From: Ruegeria sp. HKCCA6707
GTDB taxonomy: Bacteria > Pseudomonadota > Alphaproteobacteria > Rhodobacterales > Rhodobacteraceae
Assembly: GCF_013033515.1 (NCBI RefSeq)
Contig: NZ_WQEG01000002.1
Coordinates: 62,001 to 126,000, forward strand
Direction of reading: 5' to 3'
DNA length: 64,000 nucleotides
Shown here: one piece after another, positions 52,963-61,376 of the stretch
Layout of the letters: every line of letters begins with the position of its first letter
Position numbering within the stretch: position 1 is the stretch's first letter
Notes under the pieces: generated by a model
Seen by the model: only the letters and a program-made list of their open reading frames with translations
Told to the model about the DNA's origin: nothing
The model's database searches: none
Position numbers and translations under genes: made by a program

Positions 52963-54198
52963 TCAAAATCGCGTCGGCGCGAATGGGGCAAGCGATATGG
53001 GCGGTGGTTGGCGATCAATCAGCGCTGCAACCAGTTCAGCCGTGCCTGCTGATTGCGTCAGACCCAGATGACCATGGCCAAACGCATATATCACCCGATC
53101 GCTGCGTGACGCCGCCCCGATCACCGGCAGGCTATCGGGCAATGAGGGGCGAAACCCCATCCATTGCTGGCCACCTTCGGCCTTCAGCCCCGGCAGGAAA
53201 TCGCGGGCCTTGGTCAGCATCACATCTGCCCGCTTGAAATTGGCAGGCATGTCGAGCCCGCCCAGTTCAACCGCACCGCCGATACGCACACCGCCGTTGA
53301 TCCGGCTGGCCACAAACCCGTGGTCCGAGAAGGTCAAATGCGTGCGCAGGTCGAACGCGCCTGCAGGCAGGGTCGTATTGTATCCACGCTCGGTCTCCAG
53401 CGGGATATGATCACCCATGCCCCGCGCCAGATAATGCGACCAGGCACCAGCAGCCAGCACAACGCTGTCGGCTGCAATCGTGCCATCAGTCGTGTGCACC
53501 TGCGCCGCCTGATCAGACACAGACAGGGCGCACACCTCGCGCCGGTCGATCTGTCCGCCCTTGTCTTGAAACACCTTCGCCAGCGTTTCGACCCAGGCCT
53601 TTGGATCTGCGGTATTGATCCAATCCGGCGTGAACCCGGCATGGGTAAAGCGAGGGCTTAGCCCCGGCTGAATTTCGGCAATCGCCTCGGGATGTTCCAG
53701 CAATGTGAACGCAATACCATGACGGCGACGCTGTTCCCAGCCGGGCAGGCTGGCGCGAAATGCGGCCTCACTTTCATACAGCTGCAATTGACCGTCGTTC
53801 TGCACCATGTCCTGCACCCCGGCAAAGGGGATCAACCGGTCCAAAGCGACCGAGGACAGCTGCATCAAACCAGCTTGCGCCGCCAATGCGTGCTGATAGT
53901 TCTGCGCGCGGCTGGCCCGCCAGAACCGCCAGAGCCAAGGCGCGATTTTCAGCGCATAGGCAGGCGGTACCGACAACGGGCCCAGTGGATCCAGCAGCCA
54001 ACGCGGCGCTTTGCGCAGGATCCCCGGTGTCGCCAAAGGCTCGATCTCGGCAAAGGCAAAGGCCCCCGCATTGCCAGCAGAAGCACCCGCCGCAACTCCG
54101 TCCCGGTCCAGCACCTGAACCGCGCGCCCCCGGCGTTGCAACTCGAGCGCCGTGGTGATCCCGATAACACCGGCACCAACAATGACAACGCGCTTCAC
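52963..54198 (-). CDS. FAD-dependent D-amino acid dehydrogenase, DadA type
   Basis: 411-residue flavoprotein of the DAO family. The FAD motif VVIVGAGVIGITTALELQRRG-type lies at the N-terminus (GAGVIG), with substrate-domain residues in MGFRPSLPDSLPVIG and the C-terminal FGHGHLGLTQSAGTAELV. In this operon it would oxidise D-hydroxyproline to pyrroline-4-hydroxy-2-carboxylate, as in trans-4-hydroxyproline catabolism. It overlaps the epimerase gene by 4 bases. Substrate is by context. Confidence 0.85.
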   Translation of the reverse strand: MKRVVIVGAGVIGITTALELQRRGRAVQVLDRDGVAAGASAGNAGAFAFAEIEPLATPGILRKAPRWLLDPLGPLSVPPAYALKIAPWLWRFWRASRAQNYQHALAAQAGLMQLSSVALDRLIPFAGVQDMVQNDGQLQLYESEAAFRASLPGWEQRRRHGIAFTLLEHPEAIAEIQPGLSPRFTHAGFTPDWINTADPKAWVETLAKVFQDKGGQIDRREVCALSVSDQAAQVHTTDGTIAADSVVLAAGAWSHYLARGMGDHIPLETERGYNTTLPAGAFDLRTHLTFSDHGFVASRINGGVRIGGAVELGGLDMPANFKRADVMLTKARDFLPGLKAEGGQQWMGFRPSLPDSLPVIGAASRSDRVIYAFGHGHLGLTQSAGTAELVAALIDRQPPPISLAPFAPTRF

Positions 54199-55124
54199 AG
54201 CTCGATGCCCGACCGGAACGGATCTTTCGCGTCAAAGATCATCGTACTGTCCGAGGTCACAAAGGCCTGGCCAGTAATGCGCGGGATCACCCCACCGCGG
54301 GACCCGGGTTGATAGGACAAGCGATAGGTGCTGCCGATGACACTGGCCTGAACGATCTCTTCGCCCGGGCGCAACACCCCGCGCGCCGCCAGACAGGCCA
54401 AACGGGCAGAACTGCCGGTTCCACAAGGGGAACGATCATAATTGTCATCCGGGCAGAGCACAAAATTTCGGCTGTGTACCGCGCCTTCAGGCGGGCTTTG
54501 CAGGATCACATGATCTATCGGTTCGCCCGCCTCTCCACCAATGCCTTGCGCGATGGATGCTTGTCGGATCGCGGTGGTGAAGGAAGTCAGCTGTGGAATA
54601 TTGGCCGGATCGATGGGGATCGGGCTGGGGTCGACGATGAAAAACCAATTGCCGCCATAGGCCACATCTCCGGTCACCGGGCCATAGCCCGGCACGTCCA
54701 GCACGACATCCGCCGCCACGCGGCGGCTTTCGATATTGGTGACGGTGACCGTGTTTGCATCCTCCAACTCAACCGTGACCACACCCGCCGGGGTTTCGAT
54801 CCGGTGGCAGCCCAGATCGATCCGCCCTCGATGCGCAAGGGTAACGGCCAAGCCAATGGTGCCATGGCCACACATCCCCAACACCGCATCCAGATCGAAA
54901 TAGATCGCACCGACAACACAGCTTGGATCCTGCGGTTCCACCAAAAGCGCGGCCACCATGGCTGGCTGCCCGCGCGGCTCCAACAGGACCGAGCGGTAAA
55001 AGGCACGGTGATCCTGCGCCAGACGCTGCGCCCGCTCGGCCACGGACCCCTGGCCCAGATCAGGCCCACCGTTCAAGATCACGCGTGTCGGCTCACCCCC
55101 GGTATGGCTGTCGATCACATGCAT
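54195..55124 (-). CDS. 4-hydroxyproline 2-epimerase (proline racemase family)
   Basis: 309-residue proline-racemase-family enzyme. Both catalytic Cys are present: Cys85 in GMCGHGTIG and Cys234 in SPCGTGSSA. That fits an epimerase or racemase, not the Thr-containing dehydratase branch. ATG 55122-55124 (MHVIDSHTGGEPTR) matches the family start and overlaps the DapA-like gene by 10 bases; a longer in-frame extension to 55196 was rejected. It converts trans-4-hydroxy-L-proline to the cis-D form if the pathway assignment is right. Confidence 0.88.
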   Translation of the reverse strand: MHVIDSHTGGEPTRVILNGGPDLGQGSVAERAQRLAQDHRAFYRSVLLEPRGQPAMVAALLVEPQDPSCVVGAIYFDLDAVLGMCGHGTIGLAVTLAHRGRIDLGCHRIETPAGVVTVELEDANTVTVTNIESRRVAADVVLDVPGYGPVTGDVAYGGNWFFIVDPSPIPIDPANIPQLTSFTTAIRQASIAQGIGGEAGEPIDHVILQSPPEGAVHSRNFVLCPDDNYDRSPCGTGSSARLACLAARGVLRPGEEIVQASVIGSTYRLSYQPGSRGGVIPRITGQAFVTSDSTMIFDAKDPFRSGIEL

Positions 55125-56074
55125 TCGGCAATCACCCCGCCCTCCCGCGACCAATCGGCAAACCAAGTTTGAAACAGGCGGTATTGCTGTTCGCAATAAT
55201 TTCGCTGCGCATCCGACAACATGTCGGTTTCATTGATATGCAGCCGATATTCTTCCTCGCCGTTCAGAACCAGAAGATGTTTGTAATACAGTACCAGATC
55301 GGTGCCTTCATCAAAGCTGGCCAGAACGCCGAACGCTTCTTCCAGCTCTCGCGCGCGCAGCCGCGCCTCGGCATGACCCTGCGCGGCCTTTTCACACAAG
55401 GCTGCCAGCAGCAGAGCCTCTTTCGGCAGCGCGGTGCCAATCCCCGTGATTGCACCTGTCGCACCACAATTGACAAAGCCATGATACACCTCGGTATCCA
55501 CTCCGACCATCAACGTGACCTTATCATCGCGCGAGGTGATATGCTCCGCCGCATAGCGCAGGTCATCCTTGCCGCCGAACTCTTTGAACCCCACCAGGTT
55601 GGGATGTTCATCCCGTAGCGCAAAGAACAGATCAGCCCGGGTCGCAAACCCGTAAACCGGGCTGTTGTAAATAATGGCCGGCACGTCCGGCGCGGCTTGC
55701 AGAATGGCTTTGAAATGGTTGCGTTGCGCGGTCACGGATGACCCCCGCGACAGCACGCGCGGGATCACCATCAACCCCGCCGCCCCCACCTGCTGCGCAT
55801 GCGCGGCCAAGGCGGTGGCGGATTTCGAGTTGATCGCTCCCGTGCCCACCACCACTGGCAACCCAGCCGCAACCAGCCGTTCGACACCTTCCATCCGCTC
55901 AGCATCGGTCAGCAGCGGCCAATCCCCCATCGACCCGCAATAGACAACTGCCGACATCCCCGCCGCGATCATCTGCTGCCCCTTGCGCACCAGAGCATCA
56001 AAGTCTGGCGTCCGGTCAGGTTTGCACGGGGTCATCAGGGCAGGCATCATGCCGGTAAAGACGGTCGGCTGCAT
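55115..56074 (-). CDS. DapA-family aldolase/deaminase of the hydroxyproline pathway
   Basis: 319-residue (beta/alpha)8 Schiff-base enzyme. Lys164 in NLVGFKEFGGK is the catalytic lysine and Tyr136 in IIYNSPVYG the partner. In hydroxyproline operons the DapA homologue deaminates pyrroline-4-hydroxy-2-carboxylate to 2-oxoglutarate semialdehyde. ATG 56072-56074 has AAGGAG at correct spacing. It is first in the operon, behind the operator-like repeat. The final semialdehyde dehydrogenase is not in the window. Confidence 0.83.
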   Translation of the reverse strand: MQPTVFTGMMPALMTPCKPDRTPDFDALVRKGQQMIAAGMSAVVYCGSMGDWPLLTDAERMEGVERLVAAGLPVVVGTGAINSKSATALAAHAQQVGAAGLMVIPRVLSRGSSVTAQRNHFKAILQAAPDVPAIIYNSPVYGFATRADLFFALRDEHPNLVGFKEFGGKDDLRYAAEHITSRDDKVTLMVGVDTEVYHGFVNCGATGAITGIGTALPKEALLLAALCEKAAQGHAEARLRARELEEAFGVLASFDEGTDLVLYYKHLLVLNGEEEYRLHINETDMLSDAQRNYCEQQYRLFQTWFADWSREGGVIAECM

Positions 56075-56135
56075 GGTTGGGCTCCTTCTTGCAAATCTGC
56101 GACTCGGTTGGTTGGTCAGCTGTGTCAATCGGTAA

Positions 56136-56157
56136 TGGATTTTGGATACAAAATCCA
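56136..56157 (-). promoter_or_regulatory. Perfect operator-like inverted repeat before the hydroxyproline operon
   Basis: TGGATTTTG (56136-56144) and CAAAATCCA (56149-56157) are perfect reverse complements with spacer GATA. The repeat lies 62-83 bases before the DapA-like start. Its size and symmetry suit a GntR/FadR dimer, and the only such regulator here ends the same operon. Confidence 0.65.
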
Positions 56158-56193
56158 AAACAAAAAACCCCCACTAACAAAACCGACGCGCCC

Positions 56194-56225
56194 AAAAAGG
56201 TCAGGGGCGCTCAACGGCGCCCCTG
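56194..56225 (-). terminator. Rho-independent terminator after the UgpC-like gene
   Basis: On the minus strand a perfect 9-bp stem (arms 56217-56225 and 56202-56210, loop of six) is followed within two bases by five T residues (56194-56198). It lies 27 bases after the stop of the sugar-transport ATPase gene. Confidence 0.85.
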
Positions 56226-56251
56226 AGACTTACAAGAACTGTCGGACCAGC

Positions 56252-57310
56252 TTAGCGCAGGCGCAGACCGGTTTCGGGATCAAACATCATCGCCCGGTCA
56301 GTACGGACCGAGATTCCGATCTTCTCACCCATTGTGCTGCGGTGATCGTCGCGTTCTTCGACGATCAGCTTGTCGCCATTGGCGGCCAGCAGATAGGCGT
56401 AAGACACGCCGCCAAGCGCTTCGGTCAGATCCACGGTGCAGGCGTCGGAGTTCCGATCAACCTCGATATGTTCGGGCCGAATACCCAGCGTAACCTTCTT
56501 GGCATCGGCTGGTACGCTGTTGGTCAGCGGGATCGGTGCGCTGAGCGCCGAATGATGCGCCGCGCCATCTGCGACCTCACAATCGAGGAAGTTCATCGCA
56601 GGCGAGCCAATAAAGCCCGCCACAAATTTGTTGTCCGGATCGCGGTACAGATCCATCGGCGCACCAACCTGTTCGATCCGGCCATCACGCAGCACAACGA
56701 TCTTGTCGGCCATGGTCATCGCTTCGACTTGGTCATGCGTCACGTAAATCATCGTCGCGCCGATTTCATTGTGCAGACGGGCAATCTCGACCCGCATCTC
56801 GACGCGCAATTCGGCGTCCAGGTTGGACAGTGGTTCGTCGAACAGGAACACTTCGGGGCCGCGCACGATGGCACGACCGATGGCCACCCGCTGCCGCTGA
56901 CCACCAGACAGAGCTTTTGGTTTGCGCTTGAGATATTGATCCAGCTTCAGGATATTTGAGGCTTCCTGAACCTTCTTTTCGATCTCTGCCTTGGGCACGC
57001 CGTTCATGCGCAGGCCAAAGCCCATGTTTTCAGCCACGGTCATGTGTGGATAAAGCGCATAGGTCTGGAACACCATGGCCACGCCGCGCTTGGCCGGGTC
57101 CAGATGGGTCACGTCCCGCGTACCGATATGAATCTGCCCTTCCGAGGTCTCTTCAAGCCCGGCAATCATCCGCAGCAAAGTGGATTTGCCGCACCCCGAC
57201 GGGCCGACAAAAACGCAGAATTCGCCATCCTTGATTTCAAGATCGATCCCGTGGATCACCTGCGTTTGACCATAGCGCTTGATTGCACCGTTCAGAGTCA
57301 CACCCGTCAT
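56252..57310 (-). CDS. Sugar ABC transporter ATPase, UgpC/MalK type
   Basis: 352 residues. Walker A GPSGCGKST, signature LSGGQRQR, Walker B VFLFDEPLSNLDAELR, H-loop VTHDQVEAM, then a C-terminal TOBE regulatory domain (from about 240). It should energise the binding protein and two permeases encoded divergently from 58244. Its 3' end has a strong terminator; its start overlaps the IclR gene stop by 4 bases. Confidence 0.92.
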   Translation of the reverse strand: MTGVTLNGAIKRYGQTQVIHGIDLEIKDGEFCVFVGPSGCGKSTLLRMIAGLEETSEGQIHIGTRDVTHLDPAKRGVAMVFQTYALYPHMTVAENMGFGLRMNGVPKAEIEKKVQEASNILKLDQYLKRKPKALSGGQRQRVAIGRAIVRGPEVFLFDEPLSNLDAELRVEMRVEIARLHNEIGATMIYVTHDQVEAMTMADKIVVLRDGRIEQVGAPMDLYRDPDNKFVAGFIGSPAMNFLDCEVADGAAHHSALSAPIPLTNSVPADAKKVTLGIRPEHIEVDRNSDACTVDLTEALGGVSYAYLLAANGDKLIVEERDDHRSTMGEKIGISVRTDRAMMFDPETGLRLR

Positions 57311-58128
57311 GTTACTTGCATCCTATTCTGCTGATTCTCTGGAAAGCGCCATGCTTGCGCCTCGGTTCCGATCTGTTCGGCGACACGACGCACGCGGGGA
57401 ACCCATGTCTCCAATTGTTCAAATTTCATCCGCTCGGTCGACCCGGTTACGGACACGGCACCCAGCAATCTGCCCCCATCCGTGAGGATGGGACAGGCGA
57501 CACATATGATGCCGGGCTCGTGTTCTTCGTTATCCACCGCATAGCCACGCTTGCGAATGGCTGCGAGATCTCGGCGCAGCGCCTGTTCCGACGTCAACGT
57601 CTTTGGCGTGAACCGATGAAAGCTTTGCTGAGAGATCGTCTTTTGCAGCTGCGCCTCGTCCAGATAGGCCATCATCGCCTTGCCAACACCGGTACAATAG
57701 GCGGGGCCCACCTTGCCGGCGTCCGAAAACATCTCGATCGGGCGGTGCGCGTTGCGCTTATCGACATAGATAACTTGACCCGAGTCCAACTGCGCCAGAT
57801 GAACGGTCTCACCCGTGTCCTGGCTGAGCGCATCCAGGGCCGGGCGCGCAATCGGTGCCAAAGAGCTTTGCATCCAGGCCGCATGGGCCAGACGCACCAA
57901 CCGGATGCCCGGCGAATAGGTCTGCCGATCCGGCTCATAGCTGAGCATACCTTGATTGCTGAGCGATTGCAGAAACCGATAAAGGGTCGCCTTGGGGAAG
58001 CTGCTGTGTTCAAGCAATTCCCCAAATCGCACAGGTCGGCCAAAGGCGGCCACCTGATCCAGCACGTCACATGCCTTGCCTATCGTTCCATCACCTGACA
58101 CGGGTGTCAGTCTCCTCCGTTTGACCAT
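57307..58128 (-). CDS. IclR-family regulator of the alpha-galactoside operon
   Basis: 273 residues with an N-terminal winged helix (LDQVAAFGRPVRFGELLEHS then FPKATLYRFLQSLSNQGML) and an IclR effector domain (about 90-260). It is divergent from the sugar-binding protein gene and co-directional with the ATPase gene, so it can control both operons from the 115-bp gap. Confidence 0.9.
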   Translation of the reverse strand: MVKRRRLTPVSGDGTIGKACDVLDQVAAFGRPVRFGELLEHSSFPKATLYRFLQSLSNQGMLSYEPDRQTYSPGIRLVRLAHAAWMQSSLAPIARPALDALSQDTGETVHLAQLDSGQVIYVDKRNAHRPIEMFSDAGKVGPAYCTGVGKAMMAYLDEAQLQKTISQQSFHRFTPKTLTSEQALRRDLAAIRKRGYAVDNEEHEPGIICVACPILTDGGRLLGAVSVTGSTERMKFEQLETWVPRVRRVAEQIGTEAQAWRFPENQQNRMQVT

Positions 58129-58144
58129 CGCTCTCCCGACGAGG

Positions 58145-58177
58145 GTCTTGACAAGACTAGCCGATTCGATGTGTAGT
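58145..58177 (+). promoter_or_regulatory. Palindrome overlapping a sigma-70-like promoter before the sugar-binding protein
   Basis: GTCTTG-A-CAAGAC (58145-58157) is a perfect 13-base palindrome that contains TTGACA (58148-58153) as a -35 box. TGTAGT at 58172-58177, 18 bases later, is a possible -10. An imperfect palindrome GTTTCAATATTTGGAAC lies further down (about 58196-58213). Either could be the IclR-family operator. Confidence 0.5.
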
Positions 58178-58243
58178 TTTCAACATATAAAACTTGGTTT
58201 CAATATTTGGAACTGAATATATGGAAGCTTAAGGGAGGACACC

Positions 58244-59503
58244 ATGCATTCCATGTTCAAGCGCACCGCGGCCGCGCTGGCCGCCAGCGTTGCACTTGCA
58301 GCACCCGTTGCTGCCGAGCTCACAGGTGAGCTGCGGATTTTCCTGGACACATCAAACCCTGCGCCACGCGCGACGATGGAAGCGATGATCGACCGTTTCG
58401 CAGCCCAGCACCCGGGCCTGGAAATCGAGACAACCGTGATCGACCGCGAAGCGTATAAAACCCAGATCCGCAACTTCCTGACGGCGGACACGCCTGACGT
58501 TGCAACCTGGTACGCCGCGAACCGCATGAAGCCATATGTCGAGGCGGGTTTGTTCGAAGACGTGTCCGATCTGTGGGCCGAGCCCGAGATCGCCGAGAAC
58601 CTGGCATCCACCAAAGGTGCGATGACCATCGACGGCAAACAGTGGGGCGTGCCCTATACCTACTATCAGTGGGGCGTCTATTATCGCAAAGACATCTTTG
58701 ACGAGCTGGGCCTGTCCGAGCCGACCACATGGGAAGAAGAAAAGGCCAACTGCGAAAAGATCGTAGCATCGGGCCGTGCCTGCTATACCATCGGCACCAA
58801 GTTCCTGTGGACCGCCGGCGGCTGGTTCGACTATCTGAACATGCGCACCAACGGGTATGAGTTCCACAACCAGCTGGCCAACGGTGAAATCAGCTGGGAA
58901 GATGACCGCGTCAAGCAGACTTTCGCGAACTGGAAAGAGCTGATCGACATGGGTGCCTTCATCGACAACCACCAGACCTACAGCTGGCAGGAAGCTCTGC
59001 CCTTCATGGTCAACGGTGAAGCCGCGGCCTATCTGATGGGGAACTTTGCTGTTGCGCCGCTGCGCGAAGCAGGCCTGACCGATGATCAACTGGACTTCTA
59101 CCAGTTCGTATCGATCAATCCTGATGTCGAACTGGCCGAAGACGCGCCAACCGACACGTTCCACATCCCGGCCAATGCATCGAACAAAGAAGCCGCGCGC
59201 GAGTTCCTGCGCTTTGTGGTTTCTCCGGACGAGCAGACCGAGATCAACAACGGCGCGAACCTGGGTCAGCTGCCCGTGAACGCGAAATCCTCGGTGGATA
59301 ACGACAAATTCCTGCTGCAAGGCTTTGAGATGCTGTCGTCCAACAGCCCGGGCGGTGTTGCACAGTTCTGGGACCGTGACGCACCAGCGGAAATGGCGAA
59401 AGTGTCGATGGAAGGCTTCCAGGAATTCATGGTCAAGCCCGACGATGCTGACAAGGTTCTGGCCAAGCTGGAACGCGCACGTCAGCGCATCTACGACAAC
59501 TGA
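58244..59503 (+). CDS. Sugar ABC transporter substrate-binding protein
   Basis: Periplasmic binding protein of the family 1 (MalE/raffinose-type) group. A signal peptide covers residues 1-25 (LAAPVAAE), followed by LTGELRIFLDTSNPAPRATM and later PYTYYQWGVYYRKDIFDELG. Length 419. GGGAGG precedes ATG 58244. The downstream alpha-galactosidase makes an alpha-galactoside (melibiose, raffinose or a marine galactolipid headgroup) the likely ligand; this is context only. Confidence 0.9.
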   Translation: MHSMFKRTAAALAASVALAAPVAAELTGELRIFLDTSNPAPRATMEAMIDRFAAQHPGLEIETTVIDREAYKTQIRNFLTADTPDVATWYAANRMKPYVEAGLFEDVSDLWAEPEIAENLASTKGAMTIDGKQWGVPYTYYQWGVYYRKDIFDELGLSEPTTWEEEKANCEKIVASGRACYTIGTKFLWTAGGWFDYLNMRTNGYEFHNQLANGEISWEDDRVKQTFANWKELIDMGAFIDNHQTYSWQEALPFMVNGEAAAYLMGNFAVAPLREAGLTDDQLDFYQFVSINPDVELAEDAPTDTFHIPANASNKEAAREFLRFVVSPDEQTEINNGANLGQLPVNAKSSVDNDKFLLQGFEMLSSNSPGGVAQFWDRDAPAEMAKVSMEGFQEFMVKPDDADKVLAKLERARQRIYDN

Positions 59504-59513
59504 TAGGGGTGAC

Positions 59514-59576
59514 GGCCGGGCTATGTCCCGGCCATTGCCAAAGCTCAGCACAGGGCGGGCCATGATCCCGCCCTGT
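59514..59576 (+). terminator. Two tandem stem-loops between binding protein and permease
   Basis: GGCCGGG/CCCGGCC (59514-59520 with 59527-59533) and ACAGGGCGGG/CCCGCCCTGT (59550-59559 with 59567-59576) are both perfect. They sit in the 96-bp gap after the binding-protein gene and have no T-run. They probably protect the upstream message or partly stop transcription, giving more binding protein than permease. Confidence 0.65.
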
Positions 59577-59599
59577 CTCACCCTAGCCAGAGTATTTCC

Positions 59600-60526
59600 A
59601 TGACCGTAGCCGTCGACGTCCCTGAACAGGAAAGCTGGTTCCACAAAAACCAGCAACGCCTCGCCCCATGGCTGTTTCTAGCCCCCGGCCTGCTGTTTTT
59701 CCTGGTTTACGTAATCATCCCCGTTTTCCAATCCTTCAACCTCTCCCTGTACGAATGGGATGGTCTGGGGGCCGCTGAATATGTGGGGTTTCGCAACTAT
59801 GAAGACCTCTATTGGGAATGGGTTGACCGCGACGCATTCTATGTCTCGCTCAAGAACAACCTGATCTGGCTGGTCCTGTATCTTCTGGCGATCCCCGCCG
59901 GTCTGTTCATCGCGCTGTTTCTGAACCAGACGGTCTGGGGCATCCGGCTCTACAAATCGCTCTTCTTCTTCCCCTTTGTGATCTCGCAGGTTGTGGTTGG
60001 CCTGGTTTTCACTTGGTTTTATGATCCGACCTTCGGCCTTCTGAACGAATTTCTCGGCCTATTCGGAATGGGTCCGCTGAACGTACTGGGGGATGAACGG
60101 TTCGTAACCTACGGAATCATCTTTGCCGGTCTCTGGCCGCAAACGGCCTATTGCATGATCCTGTATCTCACCGGTCTGAACGCGGTGGATCCCGAACAGA
60201 TCGAGGCTGCGCGTCTTGACGGTGCCAAGGGTGGACGGATGCTGTGGCATGTGATCCTGCCGCAATTGCGCCCGGCCACCTTCATTGCATTCGTCGTGAC
60301 CATCATCGGCGCTCTGCGCTCATTCGACCTGATCTCGATCATGACACAGGGTGGCCCGTTCGGTTCATCCCGCGTGCTGGCCTATTACATGTTCGAAGTC
60401 GCCCTGTCCGAATACGGGTTCCGCATGGGATATGGTGCTGCCATCGCCGTGGTCCTGTTCCTGATCATGCTCTGCTTCATCGCCTACTTCCTGTGGTCGA
60501 TGTATCGCGAAGAAAAGGGGCACTAA
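59600..60526 (+). CDS. Sugar ABC transporter permease, MalF type
   Basis: 308 residues, six helices, with the EAA loop EAARLDGAKGGRMLWHVILP that contacts the ATPase. It begins with a soluble stretch and APWLFLAPGLLFFLVYVIIP. It pairs with the next permease, starting two bases after its stop. Confidence 0.92.
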   Translation: MTVAVDVPEQESWFHKNQQRLAPWLFLAPGLLFFLVYVIIPVFQSFNLSLYEWDGLGAAEYVGFRNYEDLYWEWVDRDAFYVSLKNNLIWLVLYLLAIPAGLFIALFLNQTVWGIRLYKSLFFFPFVISQVVVGLVFTWFYDPTFGLLNEFLGLFGMGPLNVLGDERFVTYGIIFAGLWPQTAYCMILYLTGLNAVDPEQIEAARLDGAKGGRMLWHVILPQLRPATFIAFVVTIIGALRSFDLISIMTQGGPFGSSRVLAYYMFEVALSEYGFRMGYGAAIAVVLFLIMLCFIAYFLWSMYREEKGH

Positions 60527-60527
60527 G

Positions 60528-61376
60528 ATGTTTCCGACACCTATCGAAAAACAATCCCGCCCCGCGCAGATCACCTATCAGGCCCTGTTGCCCGTCGCCC
60601 TGCTGTTGTGGCTGGGCCCGCTTCTGGCGGTGGCACTGTTCTCGGTCAAACCGGCGGCGGATTTCACCAACGCCAACTATTGGGGGCTGCCGTCCAGCTT
60701 TGAAGGCGCCTTCAACTATGGGCAGGTCTTCTTCAACTCGGACATGCCCCGGTATCTGCTGAACTCGTTCATGATCACCATTCCAACGGTGATCGGAGCG
60801 GTGGCGCTTAGCACCATGACCGGCTTTGCCTTGGGGATCTACAAGTTCAAGTCGAACATCTGGATCTTCTTCATGTTCGTTGCGGGCAACTTCGTCCCGT
60901 TCCAGATCCTGATGGTTCCGGTTCGGGACCTGACGTTGGAGCTGGGCCTCTACAACACCAAGACCGGGCTGGTTCTGTTCCACATCGCGTTCCAGACCGG
61001 CTTTTGCACCCTCTTCATGCGCAACTTCATCCGCGCCCTGCCCTTCGAGCTGATCGAGGCCGCACGGGTTGAAGGCATCAGTGAATGGCGCATCTTCTGG
61101 TATGTTGTCCTGCCGCTGATGAAACCGGCGATTGCCGCGCTCAGCGTCTTGATCTTCACCTTCATCTGGAATGACTTCTTCTGGGCCGTCGTGCTGACAC
61201 AAGGTCCTGAAAGCCAACCTGTTACAGCCGGTATTACCAGCTTTAACGCGCAGTACCGTGCCGCATATCAATTGATGAGTGCGGGCTCTATCGTCGCGGC
61301 CCTGCCACCGGTGGCAATGTTCTTCCTAATGCAGAAACACTTCATCGCAGGTCTTACCCTCGGAGCTGTAAAGTAA
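60528..61376 (+). CDS. Sugar ABC transporter permease, MalG type
   Basis: 282 residues, six helices, EAA loop EAARVEGISEWRIFWYVVLP and C-terminal MQKHFIAGLTLGAVK typical of MalG-type subunits. Its TAA shares its last A with the alpha-galactosidase ATG (TAATG), coupling uptake and hydrolysis. Confidence 0.92.
   Translation: MFPTPIEKQSRPAQITYQALLPVALLLWLGPLLAVALFSVKPAADFTNANYWGLPSSFEGAFNYGQVFFNSDMPRYLLNSFMITIPTVIGAVALSTMTGFALGIYKFKSNIWIFFMFVAGNFVPFQILMVPVRDLTLELGLYNTKTGLVLFHIAFQTGFCTLFMRNFIRALPFELIEAARVEGISEWRIFWYVVLPLMKPAIAALSVLIFTFIWNDFFWAVVLTQGPESQPVTAGITSFNAQYRAAYQLMSAGSIVAALPPVAMFFLMQKHFIAGLTLGAVK

Noticed and set aside
58352..59656. 434-codon minus-strand frame opposite the sugar-binding protein
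   Set aside because: Antisense shadow; the plus-strand protein has a signal peptide and family motifs.
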